Assembly: GCF_002327085.1 (NCBI RefSeq) | Contig: NZ_CP023429.1 | Coordinates: 496,001 to 560,000, forward strand | DNA: 64,000 nucleotides | Reading direction: 5' to 3' | DNA from: Neisseria weixii | GTDB lineage: Bacteria; Pseudomonadota; Gammaproteobacteria; Burkholderiales; Neisseriaceae | Part shown: positions 48,733-58,577 of the stretch, in pieces | How positions within the stretch are numbered: the first letter of the stretch is position 1 | Layout: each line of letters opens with the position of its first letter | Notes under the pieces: model-generated | What the model saw: only the letters and a program-made list of their open reading frames with translations | Databases searched by the model: none | What the model was told of the DNA's origin: nothing | Position numbers and translations under genes: made by a program

Positions 48733-49530
48733 ATGGATTTTGCCTGTTTAGAACACATGCGCGTGCGCAATCCTTTGGTGCACAGCATCACCAATACCGT
48801 GGCGGCGCATTTTACTGCCAACGGTTTGCTGGCGGCGGGGGCTTCGCCGATTATGGGCAATGAGCCTGACGAAATGGCGGATATGGCGGCGGTTTGCGAG
48901 GCTTTGCTGATCAACATCGGCACATTGGAACAATCCACCATCGCCGCGATGTTTGCCGCCGGAAAAGCAGCGAATGCACGCGGTATTCCGGTGGTGCTCG
49001 ACCCTGTAGGCGTGGCGGCCACACCGTTGCGCCGTGAAACTGTGGCGCGGTTACTCGAAGAAATCAAGTTTGCGGCGATACGCGGCAATGCGGCGGAAAT
49101 CGGTTTTATCGCCGGCGAAGCATGGCAGGGTAAAGGTGTGGATGCGGGGCAGGGCGCGGCCAACGCGGCGCAGATTGCGGCGTCGGTGGCGCAGAAATAT
49201 CAATGCGTCGTGGCGGTAAGCGGTGAGACGGATTATGTTTCAGACGGCCAATCGACGTTTACCGTGAAAAACAACACGCCGCTGTTTCCGAAAATCACCG
49301 CGTCAGGCTGCTTGCTGGGTGCCGTGATTGCCGCATTTTTGGCATCGGAGCAAGGCGATGATTTGGCTGCGGTCACGGCGGCTTGCACCTTTTACGCCGT
49401 TGCCGGTGAAACCGCCGCGCAGGGCTTGGACGAACGCCAAAGCGGCACATTCGGCGTGAAACTGATCGACAGCTTGGCCATGATTTCGGCACAAGATTTG
49501 ACCGCCAAAGCGCGTGTCGAGGCCGTCTGA
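48733..49530 (+). CDS. thiM: Hydroxyethylthiazole kinase
   Basis: ThiM phosphorylates 4-methyl-5-hydroxyethylthiazole so that it can be salvaged into thiamine phosphate. The 265-residue protein has VRNPLVHSITNTVAAHFTAN, GASPIMGNEPDEM, VLDPVGVAATPLR, IRGNAAEI and the catalytic-Cys loop ITASGCLLGAVIAAF of the family. The start at 48733 follows AAGGAAA. thiD follows 96 bases later across DUS elements, and both are governed by the TPP riboswitch. Confidence 0.95.
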   Translation: MDFACLEHMRVRNPLVHSITNTVAAHFTANGLLAAGASPIMGNEPDEMADMAAVCEALLINIGTLEQSTIAAMFAAGKAANARGIPVVLDPVGVAATPLRRETVARLLEEIKFAAIRGNAAEIGFIAGEAWQGKGVDAGQGAANAAQIAASVAQKYQCVVAVSGETDYVSDGQSTFTVKNNTPLFPKITASGCLLGAVIAAFLASEQGDDLAAVTAACTFYAVAGETAAQGLDERQSGTFGVKLIDSLAMISAQDLTAKARVEAV

Positions 49531-49626
49531 ACAGACAAACACGCAGCAATGTTTTGAAACAATTTTTCAGACGGCATGGTTTATATTGATGATTACAGGC
49601 CGTCTGAACGATTCAAGGAGAACAAA

Positions 49627-50433
49627 ATGGCAGAAACATTCGTACAAAGCTTAACCATTGCCGGTTCCGATTCGGGCGGCGGTGCGGGTATTCAGGCAGA
49701 TTTGAAAACCTTTCAAATGCGCGGCGTGTTCGGCACCAGCGTGCTGACGGCGGTAACGGCGCAAAATACCTTGGGTGTGCACGGCGTGTATTTCGTGCCG
49801 ACCGACATCATCACCGCGCAAATCCAAGCGGTGGCCGATGATTTCGATATCCGTGCATTCAAGCTCGGTATGCTCGGCACGGCGGAAATCATCGAATGCG
49901 TGGCGGATAATCTGCAAAACCGACGATTTGGCCAAATGGTGCTCGATCCGGTGATGATTGCCAAAGGCGGTGCTTCACTGCTGCACAGTTCGGCGGTGGG
50001 CGCAATGAAAAAGCATTTGTTGCCGCGTACCGATGTGCTCACGCCCAATCTGCCTGAAGCCGAAGCCTTAACCGGCGTGAAAATCGACAACCGCCAAGAT
50101 GCCGAACGTGCCGCACGACTGCTGCAAGAAGCGGGCGTGAAACATGTGGTGATTAAAGGCGGTCATCTGAACAACAGCCAAAGCGAAGCCTGCACCGATT
50201 GGCTGTTTACGCCTGACGGTGTGGTTGAGATGGAAAGCCTGCGCTTCCCGACGCCGCATACCCACGGAACGGGCTGCACTTTCTCTGCCTGCATTACCGC
50301 GGAATTGGCCAAAGGCTTTGCGGTAGAGCAAGCCGTGCAAACCGCGAAAGACTACATCACCGCCGCCATCAGCCAGCCGCTGAATATCGGTGCGGGACAC
50401 GGCCCGGTCAATCACTGGGCTTACAAAGCTTGA
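49627..50433 (+). CDS. thiD: Hydroxymethylpyrimidine (phosphate) kinase
   Basis: ThiD phosphorylates hydroxymethylpyrimidine twice to supply the other half of thiamine. The 268-residue ribokinase-fold protein shows LTIAGSDSGGGAGIQADLKTF, KLGMLGTAEII, VLDPVMIAKGG, TPNLPEAEALTG and the anion-hole motif HTHGTGCTFSACI. I use ATG 49627 behind AAGGAG, because the earlier start would translate a DUS. A DUS hairpin ends the unit. Confidence 0.95.
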   Translation: MAETFVQSLTIAGSDSGGGAGIQADLKTFQMRGVFGTSVLTAVTAQNTLGVHGVYFVPTDIITAQIQAVADDFDIRAFKLGMLGTAEIIECVADNLQNRRFGQMVLDPVMIAKGGASLLHSSAVGAMKKHLLPRTDVLTPNLPEAEALTGVKIDNRQDAERAARLLQEAGVKHVVIKGGHLNNSQSEACTDWLFTPDGVVEMESLRFPTPHTHGTGCTFSACITAELAKGFAVEQAVQTAKDYITAAISQPLNIGAGHGPVNHWAYKA

Positions 50434-50447
50434 CGGCTGCAAGCGAG

Positions 50448-50480
50448 AGGCCGTCTGAAAATCAGCTTTTCAGACGGCCT
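50448..50480 (+). terminator. DUS hairpin after thiD
   Basis: AGGCCGTCTGAAAA and TTTTCAGACGGCCT pair across a short loop, 15 bases past the stop. The following gap to 50711 shows no gene. Confidence 0.85.
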
Positions 50481-50711
50481 TGAGTATGCGTTATCATCAG
50501 CAGCTTTATGTCTCTGATAATAAAATGCGTTGACCTAAAAACGCATAGCGAGAATATTGCCTTATGTTGTTTTAAACGCAGCATCTTTTTGCGTACCGAA
50601 AATCATTACGCCATCCGCAGCATTGGTAATTTGGCATGAAATTGTTTACAATACGCGACATCAAAGCCGTGTCGGAACTTCGCGCGGCGCTTACTTAAGA
50701 AAGTAGAGAAT

Positions 50712-51128
50712 ATGCAGGTTACATCAAAATGGTTGGACGGAATGTGCTTTGTCGGCACCGCTGAAGGCGGGCACAGCGTGGTAATGGAGGGTGCGGCGGC
50801 GGAAGGTGCGGTAAAACGCGGTGCCAGCCCGATGGAAATGTTGTTGCTGGGTGTGGCCGGTTGTTCCAGCATTGATGTGGTGATGATTGCCGAAAAGCAA
50901 CGTCAGAAAGTAATCGATTGCCAAGCCACGGTAACAGCCAAGCGCGCCGATGAAGCGCCGCGCGTGTTTACCGAAATCCATATTCATTTCAAAGTCATCG
51001 GTCATGATTTGAGAGAAAGCGCGATTGCCAAAGCGGTGGAATTATCTGCGGAAAAATACTGCTCTGCCTCGATTATGCTGGGCAAGGCGGCTAAGGTCAC
51101 GCATAGTTTTGAAGTGGCCGAAGCCTGA
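50712..51128 (+). CDS. OsmC-family peroxiredoxin-like protein (YhfA type)
   Basis: The 138-residue protein has the two OsmC cysteines: Cys51 in GVAGCSSIDVVMIAEKQRQ and Cys117 in SAEKYCSASIML. OsmC proteins reduce organic hydroperoxides with these thiols, but the YhfA branch has no proven substrate. The stop codon TGA shares two bases with the start of copy E of the 143-bp repeat, so the present C-terminus (EVAEA) may have been set by that insertion. Confidence 0.88.
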   Translation: MQVTSKWLDGMCFVGTAEGGHSVVMEGAAAEGAVKRGASPMEMLLLGVAGCSSIDVVMIAEKQRQKVIDCQATVTAKRADEAPRVFTEIHIHFKVIGHDLRESAIAKAVELSAEKYCSASIMLGKAAKVTHSFEVAEA

Positions 51129-51269
51129 AAACTTTGCAAGCTTCCCATCTTTGGTATATTTCATCGTTATGTGCTGCCGGAAAGCTTGTTTGTCTTCATA
51201 ATATGTCTTCGCTTTCTGCGCTGCGATAACATCGAATTGTATTCAAATTCAAGGTTTTGCAAAGGTCTT
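51127..51269 (+). repeat. 143-bp interspersed repeat, copy E
   Basis: This is the most diverged copy. It begins GAAAACTTTGCA and ends TGCAAAGGTCTT, with the core TTTGGTATATTTCATCGTTA. It begins inside the osmC stop codon and has the same orientation as copies A-C. Confidence 0.8.
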
Positions 51270-51444
51270 AGTGTAATTTTTCAGACGGCCTAATTTATAA
51301 TGAATGAATATAGTGAATGAATCGGGAGGTTTTCAGGTAAAATAGCCTGTTAACGCAGACATGGAGAGATGGCGCGAAAGGCCGTCTGAACAGCATGATG
51401 GGTAAATGGAACCTGTATTGCGCAATATCCTGTAAACCGACTAT

Positions 51445-51539
51445 CAAAAAAGCAGATATATTCAAGCTGTATCTTGAATATATCTGCCCATTTGAACCTT
51501 TTCTCTATTTAACCGCCTTGTAATACTTGGCTTTTCTTT
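51445..51539 (-). ncRNA. Candidate small RNA of about 95 nt, divergent from the gntR-type gene
   Basis: On the minus strand a perfect 14-bp hairpin (arms 51474-51487 and 51452-51465, loop of 8) is followed by six U, an intrinsic terminator. Upstream is a -35 TTGACA and a -10 CACAAT with 17-base spacing. No minus-strand protein gene lies between, so the signals define a short transcript. It has no homologue that I can name. Neisserial sRNAs near regulators are known, but I cannot tie this to one. Confidence 0.5.
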
Positions 51540-51545
51540 AGAGTT

Positions 51546-51574
51546 ATTGTGCAAGTTATGTTCTGAATTGTCAA
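51546..51574 (-). promoter_or_regulatory. Promoter of the candidate small RNA
   Basis: Read on the minus strand, TTGACA (plus 51569-51574) and CACAAT (plus 51546-51551) are separated by 17 bases. The start site would fall near 51539. The -35 region is shared with the divergent upstream region of the GntR gene. Confidence 0.5.
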
Positions 51575-51634
51575 CAAATTTTATTAATATTGTAAACAAC
51601 CCGTTTGTGCAAATGAAATTGCTAGGGAAATCAA

Positions 51635-52381
51635 ATGAATAACCAAAATAAATCAAATCATACCGCAACCAATACTGCACCGGCGACATCTTCATTAATT
51701 TTGGAAGAGCGACATGATTCCGAGCTTTTCCGGGTTTATGCCTCTATTTTGGATGCCATTACCGACCACGTTTTACTGCCGGGCAAAAAGCTGACCGAAT
51801 CTGATTTGTGCCGCCAGATGGTGTGTTCGCGCAATACTGTGCGCAGCGCTTTATCGCTACTGGCACACGATAAAATTGTCGATTTGCAGCCCAACCGCGG
51901 TGCATTCGTGCATGTGCCGGATTTGAAAGAAATTCAAGATGTATACAAGTCGCGCATCGAATTGGAAACCATGATTTTCAATTTATTGCTTGAATTACCG
52001 GATTTGGAAATACGCCTGCAGCCTTTGTATGACATGATTGAACGCGAGGCAGAAGCATCGGTAAACGGCGACAGCGTGGGTTGGAACCGCCTGGCCAATG
52101 CCTTCCACGTTGAATTGGTGCGTCTGTTGGATAATGACGTGTTGTTTGAAATCATGAATACCTTGTGCGCCCGTTCATCGCTGATTGTTGCGGTATTCGG
52201 CGAACGCAGCCACGGCCACGGCCACCGCACCAGCGGCCATACTTATAACGAACACCGCGAAATTTTGGATTTGCTCGCCGCCGGTAAACGCACACGGGTA
52301 CTGAAGTTATTGCGCCGTCACTTGGGCGGCTGTATCGAGCGTTTGAAAAGCAAATACGAAGCGCAAAACGAATTGCATTAA
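51635..52381 (+). CDS. GntR-family regulator, FadR/FCD type
   Basis: The 248-residue protein has a Ser/Thr/Asn-rich N-terminal tail of about 30 residues, then a winged helix (GKKLTESDLCRQMVCSRNTVRSALSLL, and the wing NRGAFVHVP), then an all-helical FCD effector domain with EIQDVYKSRIELE and a His-rich HGHGHRTSGHTYNEH segment that probably binds metal. FCD regulators sense small carboxylic acids. It is followed by a lysO-like exporter after a DUS hairpin and has a candidate sRNA on its other side. Confidence 0.9.
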   Translation: MNNQNKSNHTATNTAPATSSLILEERHDSELFRVYASILDAITDHVLLPGKKLTESDLCRQMVCSRNTVRSALSLLAHDKIVDLQPNRGAFVHVPDLKEIQDVYKSRIELETMIFNLLLELPDLEIRLQPLYDMIEREAEASVNGDSVGWNRLANAFHVELVRLLDNDVLFEIMNTLCARSSLIVAVFGERSHGHGHRTSGHTYNEHREILDLLAAGKRTRVLKLLRRHLGGCIERLKSKYEAQNELH

Positions 52382-52396
52382 TTAATCTCAAGAAGA

Positions 52397-52424
52397 GGCC
52401 GTCTGAAAGGTTTTCAGACGGCCT
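52397..52424 (+). terminator. DUS hairpin after the GntR gene
   Basis: AGGCCGTCTGAAA and TTTCAGACGGCCT pair across a two-base loop and are followed by TTTG. It starts 16 bases after the stop. Confidence 0.8.
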
Positions 52425-52440
52425 TTGATGTGGAAAACAA

Positions 52441-53343
52441 ATGGAAAGTTTGATGACCTTAGTGTCGGTGTTGGCGCCGATGTTTCTCGGATTTTTTATC
52501 CGCCTGCCCAAGCCTTATTTGGCATTGGTGGATAAAATGCTGGTGGTGCTGGTGTATGCCGTGCTGCTTTTAATCGGCGTGTCGCTCTCGCGCGTAGAAA
52601 ATTTGGGTTCGCAACTCCATACCATCGTGCTGACGACCTTATTGTTGTTTGCCTGCACCATCGGTATGAATTTGCTGGCCTTGATGTGGTTTGACCGCCG
52701 CTTTCCTTGGCAGGCCAAAGGTTCCGGCCAAAAAGCCAATGTGAGTTTATCGGGTAGCGCCAAACAGCTCGGCTGCGTGGCTTTGGGCTTTGTATTCGGC
52801 AAATTGATGGCCGACGTGTGGCTGCCGTCTGAAAACTTGGGTATGTATTGCCTGATGGCGCTGGTGTTGCTGATCGGTATCCAGCTCAACGGCAGCGGCG
52901 TGAGTTTGCGCCAAGTATTGGTTAACAAGCGCGGCGTTCAGACGGCCACGATCATGATGGCATCGTCGCTGGCCGGCGGTTTGGTGTTTGCTGCGTTGAA
53001 TGAAGATGTCTCGTGGCTGAAAGGCTTGGCTCTGGCTTCGGGCTTCGGCTGGTATTCTTTGTCGGGTCTGGTGATGACCGAAGCTTACGGCGCGGTGTGG
53101 GGCAGTATTATGCTCTTGAACGATTTGGGGCGGGAATTTTTTGCGCTGGTGTTTATTCCGATGTTGATGCGCCGCCATCCGAGCGCGGCGGTGGGCGTGG
53201 GCGGGGCGACCAGCTTGGATTTTACTTTGCCGGTTATCCAAAGCTCGGGTGGTTTGGCCGCTGTGCCGCTGGCGATTAGTTTCGGCTTTATCGTCAATGT
53301 GGCGGCGCCGTTTTTAATGGTGGTTTTTTCCTCATTCGGTTGA
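52441..53343 (+). CDS. lysO: LysO-family lysine exporter
   Basis: The 300-residue membrane protein has about eight hydrophobic helices and the LysO (YbjE, DUF340) hallmarks GFGWYSLSGLVMTEAYGAVWG and LNDLGREFFALVFIPML, with the later TSLDFTLPVIQSSGG. E. coli LysO (299 residues) exports L-lysine and the toxic analogue thialysine. An internal DUS is in the loop at about 52936. It stands between two regulator genes. Confidence 0.88.
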   Translation: MESLMTLVSVLAPMFLGFFIRLPKPYLALVDKMLVVLVYAVLLLIGVSLSRVENLGSQLHTIVLTTLLLFACTIGMNLLALMWFDRRFPWQAKGSGQKANVSLSGSAKQLGCVALGFVFGKLMADVWLPSENLGMYCLMALVLLIGIQLNGSGVSLRQVLVNKRGVQTATIMMASSLAGGLVFAALNEDVSWLKGLALASGFGWYSLSGLVMTEAYGAVWGSIMLLNDLGREFFALVFIPMLMRRHPSAAVGVGGATSLDFTLPVIQSSGGLAAVPLAISFGFIVNVAAPFLMVVFSSFG

Positions 53344-53421
53344 AGCCGTTAACAAAATTTGGCAAAATCCTAAAAATATTCTGCATAAGAACAATACGGC
53401 AGCCCACACAAAGAAAACACC

Positions 53422-54195
53422 ATGAAACCACGAATCCAAAGACACGAAAAAATCATCGAATTGGTGCGTGCGCAGCATTACATGTCGATCGACCAATTGG
53501 CCAAAGAGTTGGACGTAACCCCGCAAACCATCCGCCGCGATATTAATTTATTAAGCGAAGAAAACGTATTGCGCCGCTATCACGGCGGAGCGACTTTGGG
53601 CGACGTGTTGGAAAGCGAATTGCAGCAAGGCAAGCGCAACAGCCATCAGGAAGAGAAAAATGCCATTGCGCAACTGATTGCCGACCAAATTCCCGACAAT
53701 GCCTCGCTTTTTCTCAGTATCGGCACCACCATGGAGGCCGTGGCTGCCGCATTGATTAAGCAGCGCCGCAATTTACGCATCATCACCAACAATATTTATG
53801 TTGCTTCGATGGCCTCTTCCCGAAGCGACTACATCGTGATCATCACGTCCGGCGTGGTGCGTCCTATCGATGGCGGCGTGACCGGTGTGGCTACTGTGGA
53901 TTTCATCAATCAATTCAAAGTCGATTATGCGGTGATGAGCACGCACGGCGTGGAAGAAGACGGCTCGCTTTTGGATTACGACTACAAAGAAGTCAGCGTG
54001 ATGCAGGCGATGATGAACAATGCACGCGTGAAGTTTTTGGGTGTGGATCACACCAAGTTCAACAGCAATGCTTTGGTGCGCCTAGGCAACATTACCGAAT
54101 TCGATAAAGTGTTTACCGACCGCGCACCGGCCGACAATATGCGCAAAATTCTCGACAGCGCCGGTGTGGAATGGTTCACGCCGCCTACGCGCTAA
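53422..54195 (+). CDS. DeoR-family transcriptional regulator
   Basis: The 257-residue protein has the DeoR N-terminal helix-turn-helix (RHEKIIELVRAQHYMSIDQLA, with VTPQTIRRDINLLSEENVLRRYHGGA) and the C-terminal sugar-phosphate sensor domain with FLSIGTTMEAVA, ITNNIYVA and DHTKFNSNALVRLG. It most resembles the GlpR-like branch, which senses glycerol-3-phosphate or related sugars, but the ligand cannot be read. A GST-like gene follows 15 bases later and is probably cotranscribed. Confidence 0.92.
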   Translation: MKPRIQRHEKIIELVRAQHYMSIDQLAKELDVTPQTIRRDINLLSEENVLRRYHGGATLGDVLESELQQGKRNSHQEEKNAIAQLIADQIPDNASLFLSIGTTMEAVAAALIKQRRNLRIITNNIYVASMASSRSDYIVIITSGVVRPIDGGVTGVATVDFINQFKVDYAVMSTHGVEEDGSLLDYDYKEVSVMQAMMNNARVKFLGVDHTKFNSNALVRLGNITEFDKVFTDRAPADNMRKILDSAGVEWFTPPTR

Positions 54196-54210
54196 TATTA
54201 GGAACAGAGC

Positions 54211-54828
54211 ATGAAATTGTGGTATTCGAATACCAGCCCGTATGTGCGCAAAGTGCGTGCCGTGACAGTTCATCATGCCTTGGGCACACAGATTGAAGCC
54301 CGTCTTATTAGCGCTACGGCGTTTTCCGAACAAGCCGAACACAACCGCGATACACCGCTCGGACGCATTCCGGTGTTGCAAACCGATGAAGGTACATGGC
54401 TTTACAGCAGCAATGTCATTGCCGGATACCTGGACGCACAAGGCAGCAGCCACAGTTTATATCCGCAAGACGACAAGCGTTGGGTGGTATTGAATCTGCA
54501 CGATTTGGCTGCAGGTATGCTGGACAACACCGTTGATATGGTGGGTGAAAAACTGTTGCACCCCGAAGCAGAATGGTGGCAGTCGCGCCATGAGCAGATT
54601 ATCCGCCGCAACACGCGCACGTTGCCGGTATTGGCCGATGCCATCAAACCGTTTGATACAGAATTGAATATCGGCACAATCAATGCCGTGTGTGTGATTG
54701 ACTTTCTCCGTTTCCGCAGCGCCTTGACCCAAGCCGACACAATGGCAGGTTTGACCGAACTGGCAGTGTGGACAGACGAAATGAATGCGCGTTATGCCTG
54801 CTTGGCAGCGACTCAACCTTGCGCCTAA
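54211..54828 (+). CDS. Glutathione S-transferase-like protein
   Basis: The 205-residue protein has a thioredoxin-like N-terminal domain, MKLWYSNTSPYVRKVRAVTVHHALG, with the SPYVRKVR active-site helix. RIPVLQTDEGTWLYSSNVIAGYLD follows, with the cis-Pro and the Ser that bind glutathione, and then a helical C-terminal domain. The substrate is unknown. The start ATG follows AGGAACAG, and the gene is probably in one transcript with the DeoR gene. Confidence 0.88.
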   Translation: MKLWYSNTSPYVRKVRAVTVHHALGTQIEARLISATAFSEQAEHNRDTPLGRIPVLQTDEGTWLYSSNVIAGYLDAQGSSHSLYPQDDKRWVVLNLHDLAAGMLDNTVDMVGEKLLHPEAEWWQSRHEQIIRRNTRTLPVLADAIKPFDTELNIGTINAVCVIDFLRFRSALTQADTMAGLTELAVWTDEMNARYACLAATQPCA

Positions 54829-55047
54829 ACGATTTATCAAATCCGCCATCTCAGGTACAATTCAATTTTCAAAATTTCTTTCAGACGGCCTGTTATCGCC
54901 GTTTAAAATAAAAATAGACAAGACGGCAGCGACCGCCGTGTACATCCAGTACATAAGGGAGCCGGCAACGCTGTATTATTCTTTATTTTAAACGACCATA
55001 AAATCAAATAGGCCGTCTGAATCCTTATCTTTCATAAAGACGATTTT

Positions 55048-56730
<1,683 letters not shown>

Positions 56731-56736
56731 GTTAAA

Positions 56737-56781
56737 ATATTCAGGCAGCCTAAAAAGCAGATATTCAGGCTGCCTGAAAAC
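56737..56781 (+). terminator. glnS terminator made of a foreign DUS dialect
   Basis: TTCAGGCAGCCT (56740-56751) pairs with AGGCTGCCTGAA (56767-56778). AGGCTGCCTGAA is the dialect associated with Simonsiella and is close to the Kingella form. Every other strong hairpin in the window uses the GCCGTCTGAA core. It marks imported DNA. Confidence 0.85.
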
Positions 56782-56799
56782 CCATTATCGGAATTCATC

Positions 56800-57426
56800 A
56801 TGCGATATTCAAATCTGTTTACCATCGTATTGGCCTTGCTGTTACTCAATGCTTGCGCACAGCAACTGTGCGGTAGCAGAGCCCAGCAAGTATTACCATT
56901 GCGTGCCTACTTTTTTCATCATAATGAGCTGTATTTGATAACCGATAAAAACGATTATCGCGTTACATCATCACAAGACACTATTCAAGACATGGAAAAT
57001 TTTCTGGCTTCGCCACTGGGGCAAAAAATCATCGCCGATGGTGCAAAAACAGGGCAGCCTCTTCAAATCGTTGCCAACGATTTTCGCCATACATACGCTC
57101 CGAATACCATTGGACTGATGAGCAATAAAATAGAATTATCACATTACAGCCCAGCAGAACAACGCATCATGCAGGAAAAATACAAAATCAATCAGGCAAG
57201 ACCGCTTTTATATATTGGGGGCGATGTCGAACTACAAGCCATCAAGCTGCCTGAAAGAGAAGAATTGAAAAAACGTTATGCGATTGAAAAACAAAAAATT
57301 AAACATGGCAATATAAATTATATTCGTGCATACAGCACTTGCGACCGCGTTACCAAGAGTTTGGATACGGCATTGGCATTGCCCATTATCTTTATTTTTC
57401 GCCCACCAATGGGCGGTGTTCGGTAA
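56800..57426 (+). CDS. Predicted lipoprotein of unknown function in imported DNA
   Basis: The 208-residue protein has a signal peptide with lipobox LNAC (Cys19) and a hydrophilic mature part without a motif I recognise. Segments such as NDFRHTYAPNTIGLMSNKIE and ARPLLYIGGDVELQAIKLPE alternate strand and helix. The DNA is AT-rich, like the 3' half of glnS, and contains AAGCTGCCTGAA near 57243, one base from the Simonsiella-type uptake sequence. It therefore probably arrived with the glnS replacement. No operon partner is visible. The 57427-57638 gap holds another near-copy of that uptake sequence and no gene. Confidence 0.65.
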   Translation: MRYSNLFTIVLALLLLNACAQQLCGSRAQQVLPLRAYFFHHNELYLITDKNDYRVTSSQDTIQDMENFLASPLGQKIIADGAKTGQPLQIVANDFRHTYAPNTIGLMSNKIELSHYSPAEQRIMQEKYKINQARPLLYIGGDVELQAIKLPEREELKKRYAIEKQKIKHGNINYIRAYSTCDRVTKSLDTALALPIIFIFRPPMGGVR

Positions 57427-57638
57427 TGATATTGTTGCGGTACATCATTTCATTTCTTGGGCGCAGATAATCTTGAAATATTTTCAAGCATGAAAAAATA
57501 GTCCGTAATGGCTATGGTTTCAGGCAGCCACAGCTTTGCTGGGCGGGCGCACATTATTTGCTCAATTATCCATTTAAGCTAATGGCGGCCTGAAACTCAA
57601 AAAATCGCCTAAGCCACTCTCCTAAAATAAAAATTTTA

Positions 57639-57907
57639 TGGGGCTGAAGTAGATTAGCAGTCATGATAAGCTGCTAAAATGAAGATAACCCATTGCAAAC
57701 CAAGAAAATCCATACAGAAAAAGCTCCTTGAATTTTCTGTACCGGAAGTGAGTGCCCGTTCTGCTGCGGATATTTTCAGGTATTCAGCCCAATTCAGCCA
57801 TGCTGTTTTACCGCAAAATCCGCCAATTCATCGGGCATCATCCGGCACTGTATGCAGACGAAGTGTTTGACGGTGCAGCAGAATTGGACGAAAGCTGCTT
57901 CGGCGGC
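57639..57907 (+). mobile_element. Left-end remnant of an IS1595-family element
   Basis: GGGGCTGAAGTAGATTAG at 57639 resembles the ends of the IS1016 group. A transposase begins at 57679 (MKITHCKPRKSIQKKLL), loses frame near 57775, and continues as [17 protein letters not shown] and ELDESCFGG, containing the first catalytic Asp. It stops there, fused directly to RTX sequence at about 57908. The right end of the element is gone. It differs clearly from the IS1016-type copy at 4 kb. Confidence 0.8.
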
Positions 57908-58260
57908 CGCCGACGACGGTTTGCTGGTAATTGACCGCAATTCAGACGGCCTGATCAACAACGGCGGCGAACTGTTCGGCGACAGCACCGTATTGAAAGA
58001 CGGCAGCAACGCCGCACACGGTTATGCCGCATTGGCCGAGTCCGATACCAATTCGGACGGCAAAGCCGATGCCCAAGATGCCGGCTTCGGCAAACTCAAG
58101 GTGTGGCGCGATTTGAATCAGGATGGCGTATCTCAGGAAGGCGAACTGTTTACCCTTGCCGAACTCAATATCCAATCTCTTGATGCCGCCTATCAGGATG
58201 TCAGCACCCGTTTGGGCAACGGCAACACCCTCGCCCAAAAAGGCAGCTACCCCTTACCGG
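57908..58260 (+). pseudogene. Orphan RTX self-processing-module cassette
   Basis: This segment is nearly identical to 59785-60130 of the large RTX gene, from [20 protein letters not shown] to LAQKGSY, with a handful of base changes (for example A/V in DGKADAQ and T/A in LFTLAEL). It has no start or secretion domain. A further degenerate stretch, with VDHLHSRYA, follows to about 58330. It begins at the IS1595 remnant junction. It looks like a stump left by recombination at the RTX locus and could act as donor sequence for gene conversion. Confidence 0.85.
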
Positions 58261-58344
58261 TGGCATGAACCGTAAAACGGGAAATTTTCTGCCGGTGGTA
58301 GATCATCTGCACAGTCGGTATGCCAATGAAAACAGAACCGTCTG

Positions 58345-58378
58345 CCATATCGTCTGAAACTTTTTTCAGACGATATGG
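58345..58378 (+). terminator. Hairpin with a variant uptake core after the orphan cassette
   Basis: CCATATCGTCTGAAA (58345-58359) pairs with TTTCAGACGATATGG (58364-58378) across four bases. The core ATCGTCTGAA differs from both standard dialects. It is the likely terminator of the former RTX gene. Confidence 0.7.
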
Positions 58379-58423
58379 TAGAATGTTTTGATTACTGTTT
58401 TTCTTTTTTAGATAACGTTTGAT

Positions 58424-58444
58424 TTGTAATCATTACAATATAAT
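58424..58444 (+). promoter_or_regulatory. Fur-like palindrome and -10 element ahead of the RTX pair
   Basis: TTGTAATCATTACAA (58424-58438) is a perfect 7-1-7 inverted repeat matching 11 of 15 bases of the TGATAATNATTATCA Fur core. It abuts a perfect TATAAT at 58439-58444. The -35 is weak. A leader of about 130 bases leads to the membrane protein at 58578. FrpC-type RTX proteins were found as iron-regulated, so Fur control is plausible. Confidence 0.5.
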
Positions 58445-58577
58445 CCGGATGGTTTATATTACTGGCTTTTAGTAAACAGGCTGATGTATAGGTCATCTAA
58501 AATATTGGGTTTGATAACTTAACCTACACTTACTGTAGTTTATTGAAAGAAATTTATATTAAACAAATAGGAAGCGT

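Noticed and set aside
48678..49163. Minus-strand frame of 161 codons opposite thiM
   Set aside because: It is Ala/Ser-rich antisense text. The plus strand encodes an unmistakable ThiM behind a TPP riboswitch.
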